From contig CAJINV010000010.1 in the NCBI GenBank assembly GCA_905178155.1, forward strand, positions 1,284,709 to 1,348,708: a stretch of DNA of 64,000 nt. The letters run 5' to 3'. The position numbers and the translations under genes were made by a program. The DNA is from Amoebophrya sp. A120 (Eukaryota; Sar; Dinophyceae; Syndiniales; Amoebophryaceae). Below, piece after piece: positions 13,801 to 22,410 of this stretch; the first letter of the stretch is position 1, and every line of letters begins with the position of its first letter. The notes below the pieces were generated by a model, which had not been told where the DNA came from, searched no databases, and worked only from the letters and a program-made list of their open reading frames with translations.

Positions 13801-14350
13801 CCGACAGCCTCATTTCCATTTCCATGCCAAGCAAGCATGGAAGCGAGGCCGCACTAGAACAATGATCATACAATGAACTAGCTCGCGCACCGAAGGAATT
13901 AAAAATGCTAAAAAAACTAAAACAGACGCCATCCAAGCCCTAATTGCTGCCTTGACTGCTTTCAAAGGCGGGCTAGTCATGGTGAGCCACGACTCCCACT
14001 TTATCAACGCGGTGTGCGACGAAATTTTATGAAAGTGTACAACTCCCCCTCCCCCTCATTTGTATGGCATGAACAGCAATACAAGCAACAGCAGAAATGT
14101 GACTTCCGCATGTCTACAAATCTGCGCGCGGGTCGTAGTACTCTTTGAGGTTCCAAAATTTGTCATGCTAACAGTGCTTACGAGCAAGGTGTGAGTTTGG
14201 TATTTTGCATGACAAATGAGGGGGAGGCGAGGGAGTTTTGCACTCGCATAAGTTTGGCATGTGCACGACAACACGGCGACAAAATTCGACGGCGACATTC
14301 ATGAATTCAGGAAATTTGTGTTGGCGGAAAAGAAAAAGCAGGGGCAGTGA
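7845..14350 (+). CDS. GCN20: ABCF-family ATPase, GCN20/ABCF3-like
   Basis: Soluble twin-ABC ATPase acting on ribosomes; GCN20/ABCF3 relatives work with GCN1 in the general amino-acid control response. Fifteen exons join to 741 codons: 7845-8279, 8463-9036, 9159-9388, 9820-9866, 10125-10373, 10528-10552, 10829-10874, 11025-11110, 11379-11436, 11593-11653, 11869-11912, 13308-13389, 13580-13671, 13926-14027, 14256-14350. An acidic N-terminal domain (residues 15-65) resembles that of ABCF3. ABC1 has Walker A GRNGTGKT (about 235), signature LSGGW (352) and Walker [13 protein letters not shown] (375); ABC2 has GENGCGKST (555), LSGGQ (643) and [12 protein letters not shown] (660). Both linker-side His switches (VSHARD, VSHDSH) are present. 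Four introns are GT-AG (9037-9158, 9389-9819, 11913-13307, 13672-13925); ten are introners. The ABC signature of the second domain is itself split by one. I chose the ATG at 7845 because it opens the conserved N-domain. Confidence 0.93.
8280..8457 (+). mobile_element. Introner element F1 (diverged)
   Basis: TATGAATTGCAAAAG to TTTTGCAATGTATA. TSDs ACAAC (8275-8279) and GCAAC (8458-8462). Removal joins KKANYN to EVVAISD. One of the more decayed F1 copies, 178 bp. Confidence 0.85.
9370..9547 (+). repeat. 37-bp duplicated exon end plus splice donor
   Basis: 9370-9406 and 9511-9547 are identical. Each holds the last 19 bases of ABCF exon 3 (GACACGTTGAACGAG) and the donor GTATAAAG. The 104 bp between them are an F1 remnant. 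The upstream donor at 9389 was used in the gene model; use of the downstream one would add out-of-frame or stop-containing sequence. Confidence 0.9.
9407..9510 (-). mobile_element. F1 introner remnant inside a GT-AG intron
   Basis: The interior (GCATTACAAA motifs, TTTCACATGCTGAAGAGG) matches reverse-oriented F1 copies such as 10875-11019. It ends with a complete terminus (TACGATACTTTG, GCACAGGATA), but the left terminal 30 bp are missing, replaced by one copy of the 37-bp duplication. Confidence 0.7.
9867..10119 (+). mobile_element. Introner element F2
   Basis: TACGAACTGCAAAAATGTC to GACATTTTTGCATTTGATA, perfect TSD TTCTA (9862-9866, 10120-10124). Removal joins QKLFF to YRGDFDTF in the linker after ABC1. 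Confidence 0.92.
10374..10522 (+). mobile_element. Introner element F1
   Basis: TATGAACTGCAAAAG to TTTTGCACAGCATA, perfect TSD CCCAC (10369-10373, 10523-10527). Removal joins PEPVPT to PILQMDE. A typical 149-bp copy with almost fully complementary halves. Confidence 0.95.
10553..10823 (+). mobile_element. Introner element F2
   Basis: TATGCATTGCAAGTATGTC to CATTTTTACATTTGATA, perfect TSD AAGCC (10548-10552, 10824-10828). It leaves a 25-nt exon between itself and the preceding F1 element. Confidence 0.93.
10875..11019 (-). mobile_element. Introner element F1, reverse orientation
   Basis: TATCCTGTGCAAAAG to CTTTTGCAGCTCATA, perfect TSD GCCGT (10870-10874, 11020-11024). Removal joins VSKKP to FHLNNIN just before the second Walker A. 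Shows that F1 is tolerated in both orientations. Confidence 0.95.
11111..11373 (-). mobile_element. Introner element F2
   Basis: TATCAAATGTAAAAATGTC to CACTTTTACAATCCATA, perfect TSD CCTTG (11106-11110, 11374-11378). It lies directly behind the second Walker A; removal gives [12 protein letters not shown]. Confidence 0.95.
11437..11587 (+). mobile_element. Introner element F1
   Basis: TATCAACTGCAAAAGCATCG to TTTTGCACAGGATA. TSDs CAACC (11432-11436) and TAACC (11588-11592). Removal joins IVRRHN to RLRIGYF. Confidence 0.87.
11654..11863. mobile_element. Introner element F5
   Basis: Left end TATGCAAGAACAAAACTG then GTGTAAGTGTAA; the right end is the complement (TTACACTTAC, TTCTTGGATA). Perfect TSD AACTC (11649-11653, 11864-11868). 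Removal gives [14 protein letters not shown]. An internal GTAAGT could mislead a gene finder into a GT-AG call. Confidence 0.9.
12533..12665. repeat. Long imperfect palindrome in ABCF intron
   Basis: Arms of about 55 bp (12533-12588, 12610-12665) around a 21-base loop, with only a few mismatches; the arm core is GAGATTCGGTCAGAAGTTGG. It lies in the 1395-bp GT-AG intron 11913-13307. It has neither the TAT...ATA ends nor the decamer motif of the introners. Confidence 0.9.
12637..12768 (+). repeat. 20-bp tandem repeat (CTCGATCACCGTTTGAA)
   Basis: Six irregular copies of a 20-22 bp unit, the first forming the end of the palindrome's right arm. This suggests that the array grew from the palindrome. 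The rest of the intron (12.8-13.1 kb) is GC-rich like the intergenic islands. Confidence 0.85.
13391..13575. mobile_element. Introner element F11
   Basis: TATGCAATACAAATTTATTG to a partly complementary end (TTTAGCATGCATA). Flanks CCGGG (13386-13390) and CTGGT (13576-13580) agree at three of five bases. It splits the second ABC signature; joining 13389 to 13580 restores [12 protein letters not shown]. Confidence 0.75.
14028..14250. mobile_element. Introner element F4
   Basis: TATGAAAGTGTACAACTCC, then CCCTCCCCCTCATTTG, ending with the complement and CACTCGCATA. TSDs AATTT (14023-14027) and AGTTT (14251-14255). Removal gives CDEIWHVHDN. The sister copy is at 29565-29773. Confidence 0.85.
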
Positions 14351-15284
14351 TACGTTACTTCTGATGGGTCGCGAAGATGAGGACCTGTGCGGACGAGTTT
14401 TCTGCTCTACGAGCAGCTAGTCCCAGAAAAACAAATCCCACTCAGAAGGCCAAAGAATTATAGTGTCACCACTGAAGAAGTACAATGAGAGCTTTCTGAT
14501 TGAGCAACGATAGCGAGAAAGCATTGATAAAAGAACGAGAGGTGCAACAAAAACAAACCGAGGATAAAGAACTCCGCCAGAACTGGATATCGTCCCTTCC
14601 AGTATATCTTCATCATATAGTCGTGTTCAGACGGCAATGACAGGGTTGGACAAAAAAGGTGGCTTCGCTGCTTTATCTTGATCGGTAATATCGTGCATCA
14701 TCTCCTGTGTAGTATGTGTTTATTGTGGTAAAAGCTGAGGCTACTTTCGGTTTGGCCCGAAAATTATATTGTTTTTCACATTTGCAATGACTCAGAAGTC
14801 GTGTTTTGTTGTTTTTCATCGGTGGTCATAACGAATTCGAATTTCATGTTTTCAATTCCATCGGTAGACCAGGACCCACATATTATTGAATAACGTTACG
14901 ATCGTCCTCCTCGCGCCTGCCCATAAGTCGTGAAGGATCCATGATCACACCACGCCGTGCGTATTGCAAGGCATTAGCATTACAAGCAAGTCAAGAGCGT
15001 ATCCTCATTCCTTACCACAGAATCTGCAGGCATCGTTTGATGTCCATCGAACTTCTTGTTGGCGACACCAATGCAAAAATTTGTCCTGCTCTTACTGCAC
15101 GCATTCTACTTCGATCAGAGAGCAAGAATCAGTAGTCGCTTCTGACCGCTGAAAATCAGATCAATAAACCGAAAAGAACCCCTCCACACAGATGTGGCTT
15201 CCCATGATTTACGCCCACCTCGTCGCGTGCTCTGTTTGAGCAAGTTTAAGTAACTTTCTGCCGCAAAGCCGACACAGAACAAAG
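14351..15284. other. Intergenic stretch
   Basis: AT-rich; no open frame of note, no repeat and no RNA gene seen. It should contain the ABCF 3' UTR and the esterase promoter. Confidence 0.5.
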
Positions 15285-17943
15285 ATGGCGTTGTCAGGAA
15301 CTACCGTTCGGCAACATCAAGGGCGCGTCTGCACCACCCGGACAAAACTCTTCTTCGCGACCGTTGCGACCTTTTTTTCCATGAGCCACGACCCCCACGT
15401 GAAAATCTTCCGAATCAGAGCGCAGAACAAGGACGACAACAAGGACACTGGCGGCTGGGTATGCACTGGCTGCAAAAGTAGCGTACTCGTAGTAATTGCA
15501 TTTATGCATTACAAATCTTTTTCTTAAAGGTAAATCAGCATTGATTACAAATTTGATTTGTAATGCTGAGGAAATTTATTTGTAATGCATAATTTATACG
15601 AGTACGATAACTTTTGCACTGCATAATGGGCCTACGACAGTAATGGGAACTGGGTAAACACCAGCACGGGACAAACCTGGTGCACGGACAGCGCTGGTAT
15701 GCATGGGAAATTTCCCGTATTCCACATACAGCTGCTACTTCGGTTATTTCTGCATGATGTCGATGAATCTTTTTCAGCATGACAACCGGTACACTGTAAG
15801 TTGGCGAAATTTGCCATGCATTTTGTATGTCGTTTGCGGGATGAAATTTGGAATTCTATATCTGGGAAATGGACTTCGGTTGGGTGTCCGGTGGGAACAG
15901 TGAGCAGTAGTAGTGGGAGCAAGGATAGCACTAGTGGAACCAGTTCTTCAGCGTCTAGTGCGACAGGAGACAAGGACTACGAGAACAAAGACACTGGTAA
16001 AACTACGACAAGTACAGGTGGAACTTCTACTGGGGCAACATCCGCATCAAATACAGGGACCGGCACAACAGGGTCTAACAGTGGTACTAGCTCTTCAACA
16101 ACAGGGTCTGGTAGTACAGCAGGAGCGTGGTCGTCGACCTCTAACAGCAACACGGGCAGCACAGCGACCTCTACCTCTTCAGCCACGAATAACAAACCGC
16201 CGGACAAGTCAAACGCGTGCGCGGACCCGGCCGCTTTGCAAGCCTGGGGAACTGCGCCAATCGTGACGTATGCCTGTGTGACCCACCAGCGCGGGCAGAG
16301 GTGTTACTACCTGTATGACCCGTCTGCGAACAAGGTGCAAAGCACCATGCAACCCCCCGCGCTCGTGATCGATATGCACGGATTTGGGGGTTATCAAATG
16401 TAAAAATGTCTGGGTCTGGAAAAGTGTAGACTTGTCATGCAGATTTTCCATGACCCACCCATGAGGTCTGGAATGCGGGGCCTAGCATGACAGACTCGGC
16501 GAGGTCTCTGCCATGCCTATCCTGCATGAGAAACTCCCCTCCAACTTGGTCAAAAGTGTACGGCTTTTGGCACTCATGCAACACAGATTTTCTCATGCTT
16601 CAGATTTACCATGACAAGTTGGAATCTTCCAGACCCAGACATTTTTGCAATTCATAGGGGCTGCGCGAGCGACCATGCGAAGACAAGTGGGTGGAAGACC
16701 ATTGCGGACAACCTTTTGACACCAATAAATACCGGCAATTTTTATCTCCTGGTCGCGTTTCCGCAGGCGACGGCTGTGAACCAGATGCCTACTTGGTCCG
16801 CCGCAGGGAGTGCGTGTTTGGGACCCGATTCTGTCTCAAAAACCGCCCACATTGACGACATGGGTTTCATTCGGAAGATGGTGAAGCAAATCTACGAGAT
16901 GCAGCGGCCACAGGCGAATGTTTCAGGGAGCTCGAAAATCGACCCAAAACGAATTTACCTCACGGGGTACAGTAACGGGTGCATGATGGCCCAGCGGTTC
17001 GCCTTCGAAGACTCGCAACTGGTCGCCGCCGTCGCGTGTCAAGCGGGAAACATGATTGCCTATGAGGATCACGCGGAGCTCGTCAAGCACGTTCACTCAT
17101 TGTCTGACGTGCCGCCGAATACACTCACTTCGAGTCTGTTCCACAGCACTCCATTCCTGCAAATCCATGGCGAGTTGGACCGTTTGAATCCCCAAACGAC
17201 GTTCACCCCAAATGCTTTCGACAACGTGAAACTGTGGGGAAAACTGAACAAGTGCGGGGAATGGAATGACGGGACATCTTCAAATGGCGTCGTGATAACT
17301 TCCACCCCTGTAGAAAACACAAAGCCCGTGAGAACCACGTATGAGTTGCAGAATTGCCAACCAGGAATTAGAGTGACAACTGTGGTAACCAGTGGGCAAA
17401 GTACCAGTTCTACAGCTACTTCTTCCCAAGAGCTGCAGAGAAATAATTACGTCAAACTAATCGCGTTGAAGCAGATTGGGCACGATGTGTACACCGACCC
17501 GAACTTGGGATCGTTGGACACGACGGCCATGCTCTGGGATTTAGGGCTCAAAATGTACGAGAGAAAATCTGTTCCGGAAAGCACGATTGTGACGAACATT
17601 CTGGAAAACGCGGATAGAGATGTGTTTGCGGGCAAAGTGGGCCGATTTGGGACTTGCGACGTTTCACGGGCGGCTGGGGGAAGGCGAGGTGGGACGAAGA
17701 TTTTCTCCACGGGCGTTGCTGCTATTTCTTGGATATCCTGTGCAAAAGTATCGTACTCGTATGAATGCAAGTCTTGCATTACAATTTTTTTTCTGAAGGT
17801 AAATCCGCATGACAAATTCTACCTCTTATGCTGAGGAAATTTGTGATGCATTTATACGAGTACGATACTTTTGCAGTTCATATTGGAAGTGGATACTTAC
17901 GGCCATGTTGGCATTCATATGGATTCATTCGTTCCTCGCTTGA
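15285..17943 (+). CDS. PHB-depolymerase/LpqC-like secreted esterase
   Basis: Predicted alpha/beta-hydrolase of the poly(3-hydroxybutyrate) depolymerase / feruloyl esterase type, probably extracellular or membrane-attached. Exons 15285-15459, 15631-15697, 15866-16391, 16662-17733 and 17888-17943 give 631 residues. After a short N-terminal hydrophobic stretch (LFFATVATFF, residues 22-31) and a Ser/Thr/Gly-rich linker (about 85-190), the catalytic domain begins. The oxyanion region reads HGFGGCASDH, the nucleophile elbow GYSNG (Ser of YLTGYSNGCMMAQ), the acid loop is near HGELDRLNP, and the likely catalytic His is in QIGHDVYTD. The last 23 residues (WKWILTAMLAFIWIHSFLA) form one hydrophobic segment, consistent with a tail anchor or GPI signal. 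All four introns are introners; there is no GT-AG intron. The start is the only Met ahead of the hydrophobic segment. Substrate is unknown. Confidence 0.8.
15460..15625 (+). mobile_element. Introner element F1
   Basis: TATGCACTGGCTGCAAAAG, with four extra bases near the left end, to TTTTGCACTGCATA. TSDs CTGGG (15455-15459) and ATGGG (15626-15630). Removal gives TGGWAYDSNGNW. Confidence 0.85.
15698..15860. mobile_element. Introner element F12 (singleton)
   Basis: TATGCATGGGAAATTTCCCG to TTGGAATTCTATA. TSDs GCTGG (15693-15697) and TCTGG (15861-15865). The terminal repeat is weak, but the interior carries the CATGACAA and TTTGCCATGC motifs. Removal gives WCTDSAGKWTSVGCP. Confidence 0.75.
16392..16656 (-). 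mobile_element. Introner element F2
   Basis: TATCAAATGTAAAAATGTC to GACATTTTTGCAATTCATA. TSDs GGGGT (16387-16391) and GGGGC (16657-16661). It splits the oxyanion-loop motif; removal restores HGFGGCASDH. Confidence 0.9.
17734..17882 (-). mobile_element. Introner element F1, reverse orientation
   Basis: TATCCTGTGCAAAAG to CTTTTGCAGTTCATA, perfect TSD TTGGA (17729-17733, 17883-17887). Removal fuses AAISW to the C-terminal hydrophobic segment. Confidence 0.93.
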
Positions 17944-19010
17944 TGTTCCTAGATGGATTCATCGCCATGGTCATCATCCTCGGGTGGCTTTTGTTTTGTC
18001 CACCACAAGAACCTCCGCGTCAATCCTGCGTTTTGTGCTAAAGCTTTTAGTACTTGGAGACGTTTAATTGGCTATTTCGTGAGTTATGGGTTTCTAGAAT
18101 TTCTTCATGTGGCAACGCGTATGCGGGCCACCAGCATGTCTCTACTACATCAGATTCTAGAACAGCAGATGGTTTTTTTTTTTCGGGCACAATCTAAATA
18201 AGTGTCTTTATGTTTCTGATGAATGATTATGATGTGATGTCATCTCAAATTGACTGAGTGAGTAGAATAGACATTGCAATTGACATTTTCAGCTTCAATG
18301 CTGCGCGTCACGACGAAGATAATTGCTGACGCGTGTTCATCATCTTCTTTTTCGATTTGTCGTGCCCCCTCTAAAAGTGCTAGGACCAAGCCAGCAGACG
18401 TGAAAGACTCTTTCGCCAGGTGACTCCGAGCGGAAGAGAAGCAAAATGAATCTGCAACGACTTTATTCTTCAAGTTTGCAGCCGTGGCACTGACTTACCA
18501 CGAAAAGAGAAACAAGAAGATCAGAAAGGAGCTCTCCGCAAACAAAAACGCTACTGCTAGTAGACACAGACGACCCGAGTTGTGAGAAGATGTTGAAAAG
18601 CATATAACCAAAACGAGGAGATGAATACAGCACAGTTCGCAGAAATAGTTTTTTTCACCGCGTCGTGAAAGATTTCAGCCAAAGTACTACGAGAGGACAA
18701 TTTGTGCCCGAGACGAGTATATGCTCTCCCTACAAATGAAATTTCTTGACCCCTGACCACAGGCACTCCCTATTCTACAGTTGGTTCTTTTCCAAAATCG
18801 GTAGAGGCGCTGCACTTCTCGCCATTGGAAGCTGCTTCTTCTTTCCCGCCTTGCATGATCTATTTTTGTTCATGATTCGTGATTCTGCGTAGAAGCAAAG
18901 ATTTCATTTTCATCCAGTAGAGCTGTCTTTACAACTCCTCCCGAGTTTAGTGCCCTTGTTAAATATATAAAACCACGAATCATATATACAAGCTCCAAGC
19001 CCTACGCACC
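17944..19010. other. Intergenic stretch
   Basis: AT-rich, only short frames on both strands, no recognisable product. No introner sequence is present. Confidence 0.5.
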
Positions 19011-21043
19011 ATGGCACAGCAACTCGCGCAGCGAATCACCTCCACCTGCTCGCGGCAGGCACTGCGGCAGGCACAGCAACTCCAGCCTGCGCGGACAATC
19101 TCGTCTAGTACCCGTGCGCTGCCAATTACAGCACGAGCAACAGCTGCAGTAGCTCCCAGCAGGCAGATGCAGCCGCTAATGGGTGCGGGGCTAAGCAGGT
19201 GTAGCAGGATTGTTCTGGAAACGAACAGGAGCGGAGGAGGTACAGCTACTGCAGGACCGGCTAGCACCAGTAGCACAATTTCTAGCAGTGCTTCCAACGG
19301 TTTTCTCTACCGGGCGAACACGAGCGCGCACGACCTGAGGCATATCCTGAGTAAAAACGTCCCCACGCCAGAGTTGTAATGCAGATTTGCAAAGACAGGA
19401 AGACTTGTAATGCGCATCCCCATGAGAGCCATTGCCAATCGTGTTTTGGAATTTGTGATGCTGTGAACAGGATGGGCAGATGAATCTGTGATGCGGCTGC
19501 ACTCGCTAACCTGCACTACACTGCGGAGTGCAATTTGTCATGCGTGACTCACAAAACTCCTAGGCTTGTGTTGCAAAATCCCCATCCTGACTCTGGTGTG
19601 GGGACGTTTTTACTCAGGATAAGGCAGTTCTCTACGTCAACGTCGAGCCCATCGTCTTCCAGCAGTTCCTCCGCCGCGAACAGTGCAGGTAGAATTTGAA
19701 GTAGTTTAGATAGAACGGCATTGTCAGAGAAGAAGAACCCTCACTCAACGTCTCCGAATGAATGTTGAACGATTCTTGGACCAGATCTGTCTCCTGTGAA
19801 TTTCAATTTCATGACCACACTTTTCTCTAGTATGCGAATGCATGTTGAACGCCTGCGAAAAACGAGAACAACCGAGACATGAACAAGAATTTTCCTCTAT
19901 CAAATCCACACACCACAATAAATCAGGCTTCACCCTTCCCGGCACGAAGGAGAACGCAGCGTACATCCTGGCCTACACCTGCGACGTGTGCAAACACCGC
20001 GAGGTATCCCACAGAAAAAAGCAGGCAGGGCAGATTTGTAATGCAAAAATGAATACGCAGAAAAATGTGTCATGGGCAACCCCACAGCATGCTATTTAGG
20101 ACACGCAATCCATTTTTTTTAGTCTATCTATTTTTGCATTACAAATCTGACCTGCCTGCTTTTTTCTGTGCGATATGAGGCGAAGAAAATCTCCAAAAAC
20201 TCGTACCACAACGGGATCGTCATCGTCACCTGCTCGAACTGCAAGAATCGGCATTTGATCGCCGATAACTTGAATTGGTTCGGAGACCAGAAGCAGAATG
20301 TGGAGGACTTCATGCGGGACAAGGGCGAGGTCTTTTTGAGTTCCGAGGTCATTACCCAAGCAGTGAACAAGAAGAACGCAGCGGCGGGTGCAAGTGCTGC
20401 GGGAGGTGGAGGAACTACAAGTACTAGCGGGGCAACTACAGGATCGGGAGCAGGTGGAGCTTCATCATCTGGTGCAACAACGACATCAACATCATCTTCT
20501 TCAAGTGGTACAAGTAGTACTACCAGCAACACTAACACGAAGCAGCCCGTCCTCCGGGTGCGTATGCCAGACGGAGAAATCAGGGAAATAGAGCTCACCG
20601 CCGGCACGGATCAGGTTGCGTTGACCGCCGGGAATGTGTACGCATTGCAAAAGTATCGTACTCGTATAAATGCATCACAAATTTCCCCAGCATGAGAAAT
20701 TGAATTTGTAATGCGGATTTACCTTAAGAAAAAAATTTGTAATGCATGACTGCAATGCGAGTGCGATACTTTTGCACAGGATAATGTGCTGGAAATCCTC
20801 GCAGCGAACGACTTGATCCACGTGGAACTGCCGCAGGAAACGACGTCAAACGCAGCGGGAGGTGGAACGAGTACTGGTGGCGTCACGGGACAGCAGCAGC
20901 AGCAGCAGCAGAATTTTGCAGCGGCGAAAGCAGCGGGCGGGGAGTCGTCTGGGGCCGGAGCTGTGAGCGGTGCGGTCGGCGGGGAAGGTGGACCACACGA
21001 CGTCGGGCAGAAAACGGTGGGAGAACGGATGAAGGAGATCTAG
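19011..21043 (+). CDS. DNLZ: Zim17/DNLZ-type zinc-finger protein
   Basis: Mitochondrial Hsp70 escort protein (Zim17/Tim15/HEP family), which keeps matrix Hsp70 soluble. Exons 19011-19342, 19627-19688, 19927-20004, 20181-20638 and 20789-21043 give 394 residues. The N-terminal 130 residues are rich in Gln, Arg, Ser and Ala with few acids, as expected of a mitochondrial presequence plus linker. The zinc domain (about 137-200) has the two Cys pairs, YTCDVCKHRE and VTCSNCKNRH, followed by the family signature HLIADNLNWF. After it comes a long Ser/Thr/Gly-rich region, a short folded-looking piece (RVRMPDGEIREIELT) and a Gln-rich tail, none of which belongs to the core family. One GT-AG intron (19689-19926) and three introners are present. 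The element at 20005-20175 lies between the two Cys pairs, so correct removal is essential for the finger. Confidence 0.9.
19343..19621. mobile_element. Introner element F3
   Basis: TATCCTGAGTAAAAACGTCC to GTTTTTACTCAGGATA with near-perfect ends of about 30 bp. Perfect TSD AGGCA (19338-19342, 19622-19626). Removal joins SAHDLR to QFSTSTS. Confidence 0.95.
20005..20175. mobile_element. Introner element F10
   Basis: TATCCCACAGAAAAAAGCAG to CTGCTTTTTTCTGTGCGATA. TSDs CGAGG (20000-20004) and TGAGG (20176-20180). Removal gives CKHREAKKISKNS inside the zinc domain. Related to 24128-24336. Confidence 0.88.
20639..20783 (+). mobile_element. Introner element F1
   Basis: TACGCATTGCAAAAG to TTTTGCACAGGATA, perfect TSD ATGTG (20634-20638, 20784-20788). 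Removal gives LTAGNVLEILAAND. Confidence 0.93.
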
Positions 21044-22410
21044 TGAAGGATGAGGAATAAAGACATCAGAAGATCATCGACGTCGCAGCATGATATATGC
21101 ATAGCAAGCAAGCCGCCCTGCTCTTGTGATCTTCACTTGCGAGGAGGACTACACTACGCACATGCCACCTCTGCCGATTGTATCCGGTAGTTCGCACGCC
21201 CGCCGCTCCAACCCGCGCCCCGTCGTTACAAATCTTCCGAAGAAAAAAGGGACTTTTCTTCACCACAACTACTGCTACGACGATTGGCCGCCCGAGTGTG
21301 CAACCAAGGACTTGTTACACGCGCCGATTTTTGGGGGTAGAAAACAGGGTGATTTTGATGTTTTGCTGTAGTTTTTGCTTCCAAGCTAAAGAGCAGCAGA
21401 GAGCAGCTACACAATGCTGTTGACTAAGCGAGGATCATACAACAAGCGAGAGAAAAACTAGTACAACCGCACAACTCTGGCGACGTATCAAGTAGAGGAA
21501 GATGAATCTTTATACGGTTCTTACATCATTAAATGCATAGATGAAGATGGCGCGTCGACGATTATATTAGCCCCGGCTCGCTTCATCGACCCCGTTTCAC
21601 ATCTAATGAAATTTCAGCGACAAAAACGAAACCGAAATACCGACATCTTCATGGAGGGAAGATTTTTTGTTTTCGGCAACAAGCGCAATTGTTCATCTCG
21701 CACCTCAAGTTGTGTTGACTTTTTTCTGGGCTAGCACGGCTGTTCCTCTAAGGCAAATAATTAGTTATGTGGAAGAAGATCACTGCTTGGCGCTTGTACT
21801 TGGCTTTGTGCCGTGGAGCTCTACGTTTCAATCTTTCAACCAAGTAAACCCGGAAATTGCAAGAAGAAAACGATCATGATCCAACATACACGGCAAGACC
21901 TGCAGCAACGACGGTCATAAGAAGTCGGAAGATCCCCAAGAAGTGCTGCAATTTCAGTCTGGATGAGATAAAGCCTGAAGATATAATGCCGAGTCGTGTA
22001 TTCCTTTTCCTAAATTCTTCTGCTCCACCTTCACCGACGACCGACATTTTCGGACACGGATGCTCTGAATGTACCACAAGGACCACCAGCACAGACACGC
22101 AGAGCATATCCACCGCTCCGAGTGTAGTTTTTTGTCTTTGAGAATGACTGCTGATAGTGCTGTCTGTTGTGCCATTAACTTTTTTCCCTTTTGAGTTTTG
22201 AGTCCAGACGTTAAAGTAGAGCTTTTTTTCCGACTAGAAGCGGCGAAGTAGTACGAAAAGCAAAATAAATTTTGGTCAACATCATAGCTGAGTAGCGGTT
22301 CATCTGCCTCTGGGTCAGTTACAGCTTGTTCTGTACACTAGCATTTTTTCCTCCATTACCGCTTTCATAAATATCGCAAAGAGTATAAAAAAATCCCCCA
22401 AAGAACAAAG
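21044..22410. other. Intergenic stretch
   Basis: Mostly AT-rich without features. The part at 21126-21371 has codon-like composition and an open frame (TCEEDYTTHMPP, HHNYCYDDWPPEC), but I recognise no protein and see no splice partners; it may be an exon of an unseen gene or chance. Confidence 0.4.
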
